Of a stretch of 64,000 nucleotides of DNA, positions 50,401 through 61,609 are shown in pieces; the stretch's first letter is position 1; every line of letters starts with the position of its first letter. Origin of the DNA: Phoenix dactylifera (taxonomy: Eukaryota; Streptophyta; Magnoliopsida; Arecales; Arecaceae); the NCBI RefSeq assembly GCF_009389715.1, contig NC_052393.1, positions 5,704,001-5,768,000 on the forward strand. The letters run 5' to 3'. Made by a program: the position numbers and the translations under genes. Under the pieces are notes generated by a model, which was not told the DNA's origin, ran no database searches, and saw only the letters and a list, made by a program, of their open reading frames with translations.

Positions 50401-52490
50401 AATATTTAGAAAAGCTACATAAATGATTGAGCTTGTGCAAACATAATAGGATTATGTACAGTGAGGTGGTTTTGTTAGCATCACTATCATCATTCTCACA
50501 ATCCAAGCCATTCACTATCAAAAAGTAATCAGCTATAGTGCACAACTTTGGTTAAGAAGGTGGGAGAATTTAGTACTTATCAACCAGATGCCAACCTTCA
50601 AAAATGGGTGCCATGGCCAAGTTAGCTTTAGACAGGATAGAATTTTACCCGAGGATGTTGGTTGGCAACTCGGGGGATTGACTTTATGGGCTGCTGTTTA
50701 AGTTCATGAAAGCAAGAGTTACTAAGATCTGAAAAGAGTTTAGACTGACATGGTTTATGGCAATGTTTGATGTGAAGGATTATGTTCATCTTAATTGCAA
50801 TCTTAATCAGTAATGTTGCTTTTGTTCAATTTTTCTATCCAAAAACATTAATAATATTTTATTTTTTTACTTATTTAATATTCAAAATGTGAGAAGCAAA
50901 CATAAAGAGGACAGCAAGGATGCAAATTACAATTACTAGCAATTTTCTTAATAAAAATGCGTGCTAATATCCCACTCACATATTTGTGCAATTAAATGAA
51001 AATAATGAAAAAGAGAAAAAGAAGAAACATATGAAACCTAACCAGGGAGATTACCTAAATCATTCACTTTTTTTCCTTATGGCTGGCAATGTTTGGCCTG
51101 ACACAATTGGCCCAAAGACTTGGTCTGGAAAAGTTTGGGCTCTAGCTTGGTCTCAGGCTCTGTAGTTGTCCTTGCACCAGGCCTAAGCCCAAGTAGCTCT
51201 GTAGTTGTTCAAGCCAGTCTTGGGCTGAGGACTCTAAAAAATCTAGTTAGCCCTGCTTCTTAGTTTGGCCTGGTTTGGCAAAATGTATAAACTTTGGCTA
51301 AAGTGCACTTGGAATATTTGGGCTGGTTTCAAACAGGAACCAATGTGGTACTGGTGGTTTTAGCTGCAGTGTAGAGCTAATCATGGGCCGGGCCTCGGGC
51401 GTAAACTATGTTCATTTTTAGTCAAGCTTCGGGCCAGGTTTATTTAAATTTTGACGTTTTCTATGCCCAAGCCTGGCCAATGATCAGCTCTACTCTAGTG
51501 CAGTTTGGACGTGGGTATATCTCTACTGATTTGAAATGTGGCTCAGGCATGGTCTTGATGGGTTTAGCACTGGGCTAACATGGGATCTCGGACCAGGTTG
51601 TACCTGGCCCTTTTACACGATACTGCAAAATAATGTACTTCATTGTTATCGTACTCTTTGTCGATAAGAATGATTGGAAGTACATTTTTATAAATTTCAA
51701 AACGGTGTGTGATCAGTTTGATAATAGCAACCTATACCGACCTTTTGCTTTTCATCTAGTTATGCTAAATGGAGGAATCAAATCAGTTGATAAACAGTGC
51801 TATGTATACTTGCAGCAAAAGAGGGTGATATTTTAGACACCATATACAAATCTTCTGTGATTTTATACCTGCATTAGTCCAAAATTTCTTTCTGATTTGT
51901 ACCTGAATATTTTTTTAACATACATGCACAAACTGACACGAGTCGTCAGTGTTTATGAAATTGCATGAATGTGAAATTTTGCTTTTAAGAGCTTATGGTG
52001 TGTATTTATTGCTAGCCCAGTGAATATTGTTTACTCTGACTATTTGGTCTTCAAATTCTCCGTATGTCTTTTCCTTGTTTAACATCATGCTTGGTCCTTA
52101 CACATTTCTGGTCATCGCTCAGCTCAGGTATACCTATGAATCTCTACCTGAAAGTCTGTCATCCTTTGACAGGTCCAGTTCAAGGAAGGAACTTTTCAAC
52201 CTCCGGAGATATCATCAACTGTGGATCTACCTGAAAAAGTAAATATTTTTGGGCAGTTGATTGACCTGAAACCTGTTCAACAGACGTTGAACCCTGTACA
52301 AGAAAACATTGCAAACATTACACGTGCTATCTCTGGCCAGCCACCTCTTAAAGTCCCACTTCCTGGAAACAGTGCTCAGTCCTGGCTTCTAACAACTTAC
52401 CTTGATCAAGATTTTAGAATTTCAAGAGGCGACGGGGGTTTGTTTGTTCTGGCAAAAGAAGGGAGCCCTCTGCTGGATCAGCTGTCATGA
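41497..52490 (+). CDS. FBN2: Plastid fibrillin (plastid-lipid-associated protein), FBN2/PAP3 type
   Basis: Fibrillins are lipocalin-like proteins of plastoglobules and thylakoids that bind lipids and help under photo-oxidative stress. Exons are 41497-42191, 49476-49671 and 52173-52490; the introns are GT-AG and the phases join into 1209 nt (402 aa plus stop). The start MSGLLASSHP is followed by a Ser/Arg-rich, acid-poor segment of about 60 residues, a typical chloroplast transit peptide. Residues 73-155 are acidic with four DEWG motifs. The PAP/fibrillin domain runs from about 173 to the end: DLKRCLVDTLYGTDFGLRA, then LLDGNWILLYTAFSELLPLL across the first splice, FATFSFSASASFEVRSPSRI, and SWLLTTYLDQDFRISRGDGG near the C-terminus. 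The DEWG stretch and domain order match the FBN2 branch. The first exon is far more GC-rich than the others. Intact as read. Confidence 0.93.
41749..41955 (+). repeat. 40-codon tandem duplication in the fibrillin acidic region
   Basis: Residues 85-113 (DEWGEKAEPEAEPPSEADPP...DEWGRE) recur at 125-153 (DEWGEEAEPEPEPLSDADTP...DEWGKE), exactly 40 codons later. The DNA is also similar, so this is an in-frame duplication of 120 bp. Confidence 0.85.
45124..45725. mobile_element. Possible GC-rich insertion with inverted ends in fibrillin intron 1
   Basis: A GC-rich block in AT-rich intron DNA. Its edges, CAAGGATGGCTGAATCGTGC and the reverse complement of the CCGATACTGGTTCAACAAAT right side, are weakly inverted. 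The inside is C/T-rich with repeated TTAGGGTTAGGGTT near 45472 and 45577. A non-autonomous DNA element is the likeliest reading. Confidence 0.35.
46250..46285. repeat. (TA)n microsatellite
   Basis: Two TA runs separated by a short interruption, inside fibrillin intron 1. Confidence 0.8.
48106..48431. mobile_element. MITE-like element in fibrillin intron 1
   Basis: The left end TAGGGCCCTTTCAGATGGCC and the reverse complement of the right end (TAAGGGCCTATTTGGATGCC) align for about 45 bases, through TCCGGTGATAAG / TCTGGTGATAAC. The 325-bp interior is non-coding. Confidence 0.6.
49672..52172 (+). other. Intron 2 of the fibrillin gene (2.5 kb)
   Basis: AT-rich intron with GTATCC donor and TTTGACAG acceptor. 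It contains a small MITE-like element (51371-51493). No gene was recognised inside. Confidence 0.75.
51371..51493. mobile_element. Short MITE-like element in fibrillin intron 2
   Basis: GTAGAGCTAATCATGGGCCG at the left pairs with the reverse complement of the right side (GTAGAGCTGATCATTGGCCA), with about 120 bp in total. The short inverted ends and GGGCC core resemble hAT-type MITEs; the superfamily is inference. Confidence 0.5.
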
Positions 52491-53359
52491 AAGTTATTTG
52501 GAAGATGATTTTGTTGCTTCACATCATTCATGCATCAATCCAGTTTGAGGCCTACCATCCTGCTTTCTTTAACATGTTTTATTGTCATGAAGCAAATATT
52601 AGGGATTCTCTCATAAAATGATTTTTTAGCTAATTATATGGGATCTGTCAATACTGAATACTGATGGAGTCCTCAGCTCCATGTATAGTTGCCTTAACAC
52701 TCAAATGATCATATCATGAACTGTTCAATTTTGATTCATCTTGGAAGTGCCATCAGAAATAACCACAGCTCTTCAGAGTACCCTTATTATACAAGGATAG
52801 CATTGTCGTCTGCAATCAGTTTTTTAATCTCTCTTGAACAAAATAAGGTTCTTATCATGTTGAAAACAATCTGCCATCATATAATGCAACATATCTACCT
52901 ACTTGGGGATATGCCACATTACCACCCAAGTCTTGAACCCAGGTTGCGAGGTAGAAGGTTATGACCACTGGGAGAAGCCCCATTCCATTATTACCTGTAG
53001 CTTTTTGAAATCATCAAATAAATCTCTCATTTCATAATGCGCACTACATGATTTAGGTGTCTAGATTTCTTCGTGATGAAAAAAAAGTCTTAAATGGTGT
53101 GATATTTTTAATTATTTTTGTTCCTTGATGATGTGATGATCCTATTTCAAGAAGGAAAAAGCCTTTTTAATTATTTTGTATGACATCGTGAAAGCCTGAG
53201 CCTAGCGGTTAGCGGTTCATTTGGATTTGGTACAGTCTATGTTGATTCGTGTTTGGTGGTTTGATGTCGCTAAACCATGCTCCTCCACTGATCAGTGGGC
53301 TCCACCGCTACAATAAAGGGGCTTCACGATTTGATTTTTAGATACAATAATAAAGATTT
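52491..53359. other. Region between the fibrillin stop and the U5 gene
   Basis: Holds the fibrillin 3' UTR (end not located) and a SINE head on the minus strand at 52915-52985. No further gene was seen. Confidence 0.4.
52915..52985 (-). mobile_element. tRNA-derived SINE head
   Basis: On the minus strand, CAGTGGTCATAACC (A-box-like) is followed about 30 bases later by GGGTTCAAGACT (B-box-like). This spacing and sequence match the Pol III promoter of tRNA-derived SINEs and not a foldable tRNA. Confidence 0.4.
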
Positions 53360-53371
53360 AGTCCCACATCG
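53360..53371 (+). promoter_or_regulatory. USE of the U5 snRNA gene
   Basis: AGTCCCACATCG is an exact match to the plant snRNA upstream sequence element (RTCCCACATCG). It lies about 60-70 bp before the predicted U5 start. Confidence 0.9.
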
Positions 53372-53406
53372 GATAGCAAAACAAGCCTCCAAAGGCTGCA
53401 AGACGT

Positions 53407-53413
53407 TATAGCG
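53407..53413 (+). promoter_or_regulatory. TATA box of the U5 snRNA gene
   Basis: TATAGCG starts 35 bases after the USE. In plant snRNA genes a USE-TATA gap of about 33-35 bp marks Pol II transcription, while about 23-25 bp marks Pol III (U6, U3). The gap here fits a Pol II U5 gene. Confidence 0.8.
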
Positions 53414-53430
53414 AGTGGGCTGCACGGTGA

Positions 53431-53566
53431 GCAAAACACGCAGCTGCGTGGCGGGCACAGAGCGAACTATTCTTTCGCCTTTTACTAAAGAATACCGTGT
53501 GCTCGCCACATTAAGCAGCATACGCCAATTTTTGGAGGGCTACTTCTCTATCTGGGGAGGGGCCCT
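53431..53566 (+). ncRNA. U5: U5 spliceosomal snRNA
   Basis: U5 is the snRNA core of the U5 snRNP; its loop 1 holds the exon ends during both splicing steps. The invariant loop 1 GCCUUUUACUAAAG is at 53477-53490, flanked by the pairing arms TATTCTTTC and GAATA of stem 1. Further out, GTGGCGGGCAC (53448-53458) pairs with the GTGTGCTCGCCAC stretch. The Sm site AATTTTTGG is at 53527-53535, and a 3' stem-loop GGGC...GCCC closes near 53565. The 5' end is set about 24 bases after the TATA box and is uncertain by several bases, as is the 3' end. With the USE and TATA correctly placed, this could be an active gene. Confidence 0.93.
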
Positions 53567-56439
53567 AACAAATATTCTTTAAATATTTTATTATTGAATA
53601 CTTAATTATTGGTGAATTCAACTCTTTATAACAGTGAAATACTGAAAGAGAAAAGAATTGAGTTTGGATGAAATTGTCCCTACCAGCAGTTTTAATATTC
53701 CAAGATATCCTACCTGGAAGGTTATTTGGCAGGTTAAGAGTATGTTTGGAAAATTTTCTAAAGGTCTGTTCATATTCTTCTAAAGCTCATATTCTTCTAA
53801 ATATCCATTCTAATTTTAGCTTAAATTCCATGTTTGTACATATGCTCGATTGTAGAAAAGGTTTTTTTTTTTTCCTTCCATAGAAATGGAGCTGAGAGAT
53901 GTATTTATATGAGTCTTATCCAAATGAATTGCCTACTTCATGAATCTAATAAGAAATTCAGTCTAATTTTACTGAATTTTTCAAACAAATTCTAAATAAT
54001 TTTTTTTTTTTTAAGAGCACCAAATAGAACTTGAGTACCTTATTGTATTTTTTTATAAGACAATATTAGCAAAATTTAGTAACCAACTAGAACTCGAATA
54101 CCTCATTTTCTGGATCTAGTTTATTGATTCTTAATTTGGGAAATGCTTGCATGATTATTTATCTACGATAATGGCAACTTTCTTGTTTACTCCATCTCTG
54201 AACTTTACTTATTTTAATATTTTTTTGTTAATACGAGTTTACTGCATCATCTTTTTCAGATATTGCAGGCCCTATGTTCTACTAATATTTTAATCCATTT
54301 TTTTTTTCAAGAGGTAGTTTTTTCTCTCTGGTAACAAGAGCCATGATTGACTAATTTCATGTGTAGTTTCCTTTTATCTAGCAATTCCCTCTCTTTCAGA
54401 AAAAAAGAGAGAATTTCCGCTTTATTTGCTGTAATTCTCATGCTTTTTTTTATTTGTTTGAAAAAAACCCATAATCCATAGTCTTTAAAATCACTTGCTA
54501 GTATATACAAAAATCTAGGAATAATATAGGGATTTTATTAAATCTTCATGAATTGTCCTCTTGCCATATGTTATAAATTAGCTGGTGCTCTAATAAGATT
54601 TATTACCTTGCATGGGTTTAGTTAATTATAGAACCAATTAAATTTCTGGATCCGATGAATTTATTATGTGCCCATAATGAGCATCCCCGGATGATTTCCA
54701 TTTTTATGGCACCAAAATCCTTCAAGGCTTTTACCTCCATCTTTTTCCTTTTTTTTTGATAGCAAATTATTTTATGAATCTACAATATACAATGATGAGG
54801 ATCCAGGGGAAGAGATTTATGTCGCATCCGCGGGTCCACCCCCCTTCCCCCACTCTCTCGCACCTCCGGCTCTAACCTCCTCCTTTGCCCCTGCCTCCCC
54901 CTCTCCAGCCTCCAGCCTGACTCCGATAATCGCCTCCAGCCTATTGAGAGAAATGAATGAGGTTCTTAAATCAAATTCAGATATAAAAATTAGATAAAGC
55001 GGGTCCAGCCAAAACTAGTTTCCTACCCTGATAGGGCTTTGAGACCATGGCAGGTGCTAGAGATCTCAATCTAATGGGTCCCGAATCTTTTTAGAAAAAT
55101 GCCCAAGAATGTTTTCAAGTTGGAAACAGACCTCCATAACAGAACCCAAAAAAATGTACGAAGTTTGAGAAAATCAGAAAGAATGGAAGCCCTTGTGACT
55201 GAAAGAGGAAGAACCGGGGAAAAAGTATTATAATTTATTGTTTCATTTTTCAGAAAATATGTCTGGTCTAATTGTTGATCTAATCATTGAACCAGTGAGC
55301 CACTACAGTGGATTCCTGGCTGAATCAGTGCCCAGTCTGATTCTAATGACTATGCTTGCTAAAGGCAGGATGCTTACAAATATGGACCAAGTTTAGTGTC
55401 TATGGTATTGAAATGGCAGCCAAATATTGTTTTGGAGATTCATTTTATATTTAAGTGTTAGCACACCTGCTGTGAAATTAAAATTCTTCACAATTGTATT
55501 ATAATGAATTAGCCATCTTATAATATCTTGATTCAGCCGAAATAATAAAGCCCAATATTTTGCATATGTTTTATTGATGAGCATCTAATGCGGATTAAGA
55601 CTGAAGGAGCAATATTGGTTTCGAACTCTAACCAAGGTCTCCATGAGTTAAAGCATATACCACTAAAGCATATTGAAACCAGCAATGCTGACATAAAATT
55701 TCTTGTCCAAGCTATAGAAATCATAAGTTACCTTGAGAAACCTCCCTCGCAGCCTTTCTTAAATTATATTTAAATATCCATTTCTTAACTAACACTCCCT
55801 TAGATATTGATAATAATATTCTGGTATTACAACTGAGTATTTAAGTGCAAGAAAAAAAGTAAATTGCAAAAATACACCCGATGCCCAATTAAATTACAAT
55901 AGCTCTTTTGAGGGTGCCAATTTGTAAAGACGGTAAAATCTCTCTTTGTGTTTGGTAGGAATACAAGACCTGGAACAGGCTCCTATATACCAGAAAATGA
56001 GCAATCTTATACTTGTTTTTAGGCATAGAGTATCCTATACCATCTTGGAATTGCCTTATGCTGAAACTTTATACCAATTTCATGCCTTTTTATTTTACCC
56101 CTGATTTTAATTGTATATTCTCATTTATATTATATAGATATTATAATATAACAATAAATATTATAATTACAATACAATATATCACATAGTACTACTAATA
56201 TAAAATATTATTATTCTTTTACTACTATAATAAATTGTTCTAATATTACTATATTATGTTATGATAAATAATATCTTTGATATATCATCACATGTTCTAT
56301 TAATGATAATGCAATAATATTACTATCATCATATTATATTACTTACAATATAAAATCTTGTTATTTCGATATTGGTAAGTAAATTACTATCATAGTACAC
56401 AATTTACAAGTAAAAAATTTATTATAACAATAATATTTA
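53567..56439. other. Intergenic DNA between U5 and the TTI1 pseudogene
   Basis: AT-rich DNA with a C-rich patch at 54830-54930. A SINE head lies at 55612-55680. No remaining TTI1 3' exons could be found here, and no other gene was recognised. Confidence 0.4.
55612..55680 (-). mobile_element. tRNA-derived SINE head
   Basis: On the minus strand TTTAGTGGTATATGC (A-box-like) and GAGTTCGAAACC (B-box-like) are about 35 bases apart, the layout of a tRNA-derived SINE promoter. It is not a complete tRNA. Confidence 0.4.
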
Positions 56440-57238
56440 TTATTCTAACATGGTCTCCAGTTGCCTAATATCCCTTAACTGTCGAACCTTCCATGATGAC
56501 CCACTATATCTAAATCCACTAGGCTGATCATTATTGCATGCAAATTCCTCTTCAACTTCCGCCCCCTTTCTCCTGAACAATTTAGAATTCAGACTAACTG
56601 ATTCGCCCAATAACCCATCTATCATTTCATTTAGCATACAAACTGCAACACTTGTCTGATGCAGTAACTTTCCTGAACCATTTTGAGAATACTAACTTTG
56701 CCAACCTTCTATATTATATTCCCTTATTTAAAGCACTGAAATCAACTTGTAAAAATAATCTACTTTCAGTAAACTTGCTTGCAAGAGAACAAAAAAGAGG
56801 AGGGAAGAAATGCAACTGACTGCAGCAAACACAGAATTTTTTTTTTTTTGAAGAGAACAAACAAAACTACTTAAGAGTACCTGCAGTCATGGACAGACCT
56901 ACAAGTCTTGAGTATACCAAGAGCAAGATTCAGTTTGTGACCACCAATATGTAAAAACCAAGGAGGCATATGAGGAATTCATAGTTGTTTGCATTTTTTA
57001 CAGGATTCTGAAAATCCTTATCTTGCACTAGAAATCTCTTCAAGTTGATAGAAGCAGCAGCATTGTCAATACTATAACTTGCACCACTCGAGAGAGTGCC
57101 AGCTTTTAAATCAGCAACTGATAGCAGGTATCCAGCTGACAGTGGTTTTGATGAGATAAGCTTATCAACAGAACCAGCAAATTGTGAATTATGGCTCAAG
57201 GATAAGTTTAAACAATCAAGGAAACATGCAGCTTTGAT

Positions 57239-59464
57239 CTGCTAATTGCAATTAAATTAGGGAATTAGCAATTAATTTTTCAGTCCCAGAAACATGAGCC
57301 TAGTAGCTAAATTTGCATTTCAGATATGATTAGAAAAATATGAGATAAGATTAGAGAAACATTTCCTTCCTCGTTAAGAGAATGAAAGACATCAGCAGCA
57401 TTTACTCCCAAAGTATACTCATTCATCAAACTGATAGAAAGCAACCAAATAAATGATTTGGGTGGACAAAATGAGGTGGAAGAGGCACAGCAAATTGATA
57501 ACTACTATGAAGGATAAAACAGAAATAGAAGGCTAACTAATGAATGAACTAATCCAATATCACCATACAGAAATTTATTGTTGGGGTCTTATGAATCTAA
57601 GCACATGAATATTTTTGTACACAGTATATTATAATCATGCGTAACACATGGTAAAAAATCAGGAAGTTTTCTGTCAGTCTATGGCTAGCCTGCTATTATT
57701 ATATTTTGTCATAAGTGAGAAGCATATAGCATACTTAAGAAACATAAAATTCAAATTTAAGAACATAAATGATCTCGAAGTAGTCTCCAAGTGGATTTTA
57801 TAAATAAATGGATCAATTGTGCATGCCCCTTTCCCTAGTTAACAATCCTAACGGTTACTTTAGGTCAAAGTCCATCATCATGTCCAGTGATAAAATGACA
57901 CCATACTAGAATATACACCATCACCTTGTCATCATGACTTCATAAAGGTGAACAAGGATCATCTTCACTTCTTTAATCTCAAAAACACCTCCTCGCATTA
58001 ATCTTCCATAATCGTATTCTATGTTTATGTTTTCCACAATGTTTTACAATTTAGCCACCTTAGTGCACACCTTAAGGTTGAAACATCATGTTTGAGTACA
58101 GAAAATGAGACCGATTTATCAATTACTATTACGTGTTGCCAAGTTGTACTTCCCCACCAACTTACTAAATCTTGCACTGTTAGACATGTTATGCTTCAGT
58201 ATTTGGACTCTATAATCATTATAAAGTTCTCCTTATTTCTATTGCCTTTTCCAAGTTTTCTTTTTTGGGCATCCTTGGTCTCTAAGCATCTTCCTCACCA
58301 CCTAAAATCTAAAGATGTTTCAAAATAAATATGTTTCAACTAGCTAGAGCACTATATCTCATGTATCCAAATTGCAGATTTCAAAAGATATAAATAGAAC
58401 TGTCCAAAATGTACGCAATGATTTCTTTGGGGTGTAAAGATGCATAACTGCATGCCACATTTTTGGTTTATGAAGGATACTATCCTTTAGATGAACTTTC
58501 AAAATAACAAGGATATAAAAAAAAAAAAATCATGCATCTACCCAAACCTAAGTAAAATAGTCAAGAAGAGAGAGTAAAAAGGTTATGATGATAATCTACT
58601 CAAGGTCATGACTCTTGCATCAGGTTGATAAGTCAAGAAATTGAGTCTTGCCCATATGTAGGACTACTAGAAATAGAAAAGGGTCGAATATGCATGAAAA
58701 TATTTCAGATAAAGTGAGGATCGAAGGTGGGTCTTTTTGCGAACCCATTCAGCAACTATGTTATTCAAAATGAAAATTCTAATGTCAAAAACAGCAAGGC
58801 TTCATTTAGACTCAAGATGCCCAAGGACTGAACTGTATCCATGTTGTTCATGATTTTTTTTCTAATTTATAGTTAGATTATATTTCAGTTCTCTCATATT
58901 TGAAAACCAAATCTATGTTCTAGTCTTGAACTGATATGTTTTGATATAGAGTCCTAGCCATACATACTCTAATCAAGAATTTAAGTTATAAGCATAAAAG
59001 TGATATGTCTACCATAAATGAGCACAATTACTGAGATAAAATTATTCATGCGTATGATGTTCTACTCCTAGGTTTCAAAATCATCGTGGTTGCACTGGAA
59101 TCTGGATTCATCTTTTCATCCACAAAATAGTTTGGGAATATCAGGATTGTCCAGTAACTCTGTTAGCATACTCAATGATTAATAGCAAATTCTCGAGGAG
59201 AGAACAATGCTCCAAACAAATAAAAATTTATTGCTTCAGTGCCATGATCAAATTATATGAAAATTTTGGAAAAAATTATAATAATACAACAAAAACAACA
59301 TCGATAACTTCAAGAAAACTAACACTCGGAGGATATTATATTGGGGACGGTGGTCCAAAAGAGCAATTTCATGGACATGAGGCAAGATGAAAGATTATCA
59401 TGCGTACTAGTAGGATATGTTCCTTCAAAGGATAAACATTCTAACAAAATAATCTACACCCACA
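57239..59464. other. Intron DNA of the TTI1 pseudogene
   Basis: About 2.2 kb of AT-rich DNA between two TTI1 exon remnants. Open frames at 58092-58328 and 59175-59390 were checked and not recognised. Confidence 0.4.
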
Positions 59465-59802
59465 GGAGGACGAAAAAGGTGATTTATTACGAGCTGGGGA
59501 CCTGCAAAATACAGTAAAGCAAGAAGTCTCCAGGCAACAGTGAAACTGTCTGCTCAATTGCAAGAAGCACTTGTGGAAGCCTTGCAACAAGTTGTTTTAA
59601 GAATAAGAGTTAGATTTTCTCCAGCAGGAATGGAGTAACTGCTATCTAACAAACTAATGAAAGCACAGACCTTGTAAATATCCCAGAAATCTCATTTTCT
59701 GTGAAAAATTTCTCACGCAACATGAACAAAGATTCAAGGGACTCTTGTGCAGCTACAGACAACACCACTGAATCATCACAAACTAGCACACAAACACTCC
59801 AG

Positions 59803-61609
59803 AAATTATTACAACCAAATACAAGAAGTAACCAAAAATCAGCACCAGTACATCTGAACCACCAACACACTTGATAAGAAGCAATCTTAGAAGTGACAAT
59901 TGTAACAATACACAAGTCAGCTAGGCCACGGCATTAATGTTATAAATGAAGATTGACTTTACTGTTTTAATATCCATGGAGTAAATCTACAGAACAAATC
60001 CATTCAAGCAAAAAGGAAGATCTGAACGAGGAATGCTAAAGAAAAAGGAATAGAAAATGAATAAGTTAGTGTACTGTAACCAATTGCAACTGTTTAACTG
60101 AACTGTAGGTATGGCATATCCAAGTTGGACAAAAATATTACTATAATCTTAAATAATCAACTAATTATTTTGCAAATTACCTCATTGGAGTTGCATGTTT
60201 TCTTCTCAATCAGTATCATCATGTATTACAAGAGTTCAGTGTTGTATGTCTAGGAGGTAGGGCAGCTATTAGAAGATTCAATTTATTCATAGCTGGACAA
60301 AATACTCTGTCAGGTTGAATTATAAGTTTAACATACTCAGATTTCAGATTTAAACAAACAATCAAAAAGAAAAGTATATGTAATAGTCATGAGAAATTAT
60401 CTCAGCCTTCTCTCATCAGTAGTAAAAGCTTACAAACAATATAGACAAAAATGGAAAAGAAAAGGAACTCACATGATGAAAACATAAGATGGCAGAAGCA
60501 ATCAATGCAGTATACAACAGGAAACAGAATTAAGTGTAACTAGCTATACTACAACATGAAACAGAATTAAGTGTAACTAGATATACTAAAACATGTAAGG
60601 CCCAAATTGCTAACAAATGATGAAAGCAATTCTTAAAAGAAGATTATACAAATGCAATTACCAAAGTATTAAAGGAATGAGGCCTTCGCTAAAATTGGTA
60701 TCTAACAATTTGCCAAAAGTAGTATGTAATAGTAACGCATTTCATATAGATTGTGCAGACTGGATGCAGTGGGGACAGTAAAAGTGCATTGTGATTGCTG
60801 CATGCACATTAAGTTGAGGAAAACTTTTGGACAACAAAAGGATGCAATGTTCTTGAGCACATCTGGAGAAGCTAACAAGTTGAACCAGCAGAGAACAAAG
60901 TGAGGACGGACATTATATGAAATTGTAAAATTGCAATGTACTATAGAGACTAAACAAACATGTTTAAGAAGAAGGTTCAAGAGTTCTAAGAAGCCTAGGT
61001 GGAAGTTTCAAAGAAGGATGTATAAGCCCATAACAGAAAAAAGCAAATGGTAGCTAAGGCCATAATTGGAGCTAACAGCAAAGTTCATCTCGAATAGACA
61101 TGAATAAAGAATGTTTAAAACATTAAGTATATTAAAGAAATAAACTAACAAGATTATGAATTACACCTACCCTAACAAACTTTTTATGTACAATGTTGAG
61201 CCGGAAACTCCATAGTCTACCTTCAAAATCATTCCTATTCTAGCTTACAGGCGCGATAAGAATGTTTCCCATTCAGAGAGAAGTTAGGAGAGACGGGTTT
61301 GGGGGGAATGGAGTCCTGTTCTCTGGCTTGTGAGGAAGGTGGATACCTATGAGTTTGTGGCAAGCTCTCCCATAGTATTTATTTTACAATAAAAGGCTTA
61401 TCTAATTAGCCATTTATGAGTAATGCACATTGCTAACAAAATTTCTTTCATACGCTAAAGAAAGAAATATGCATAAAGTTCAAAGTTTGACCAAATTATT
61501 ATATAAAACAAAAAGCAGGATTGACGTGAGAAAAACTAATGCGCCAAACATGCTAATACCAAAGGATCAATAAGTAAAAGACAGAGTTCTGAAACACACT
61601 AAACACATG
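59803..61609. other. Intron DNA of the TTI1 pseudogene
   Basis: About 1.8 kb of AT-rich DNA between TTI1 exon remnants. It includes a short direct repeat of ACATGAAACAGAATTAAGTG-like sequence (60510-60600). No gene was recognised. Confidence 0.4.

Noticed and set aside
55588..55773. Plus-strand frame resembling the TTI1 C-terminus
   Set aside because: Similarity is a handful of spaced residues, on the opposite strand to the TTI1 remnant, and it overlaps a SINE head.
58092..58328. Frame considered as a copia integrase fragment
   Set aside because: No catalytic or zinc-binding motif could be aligned.
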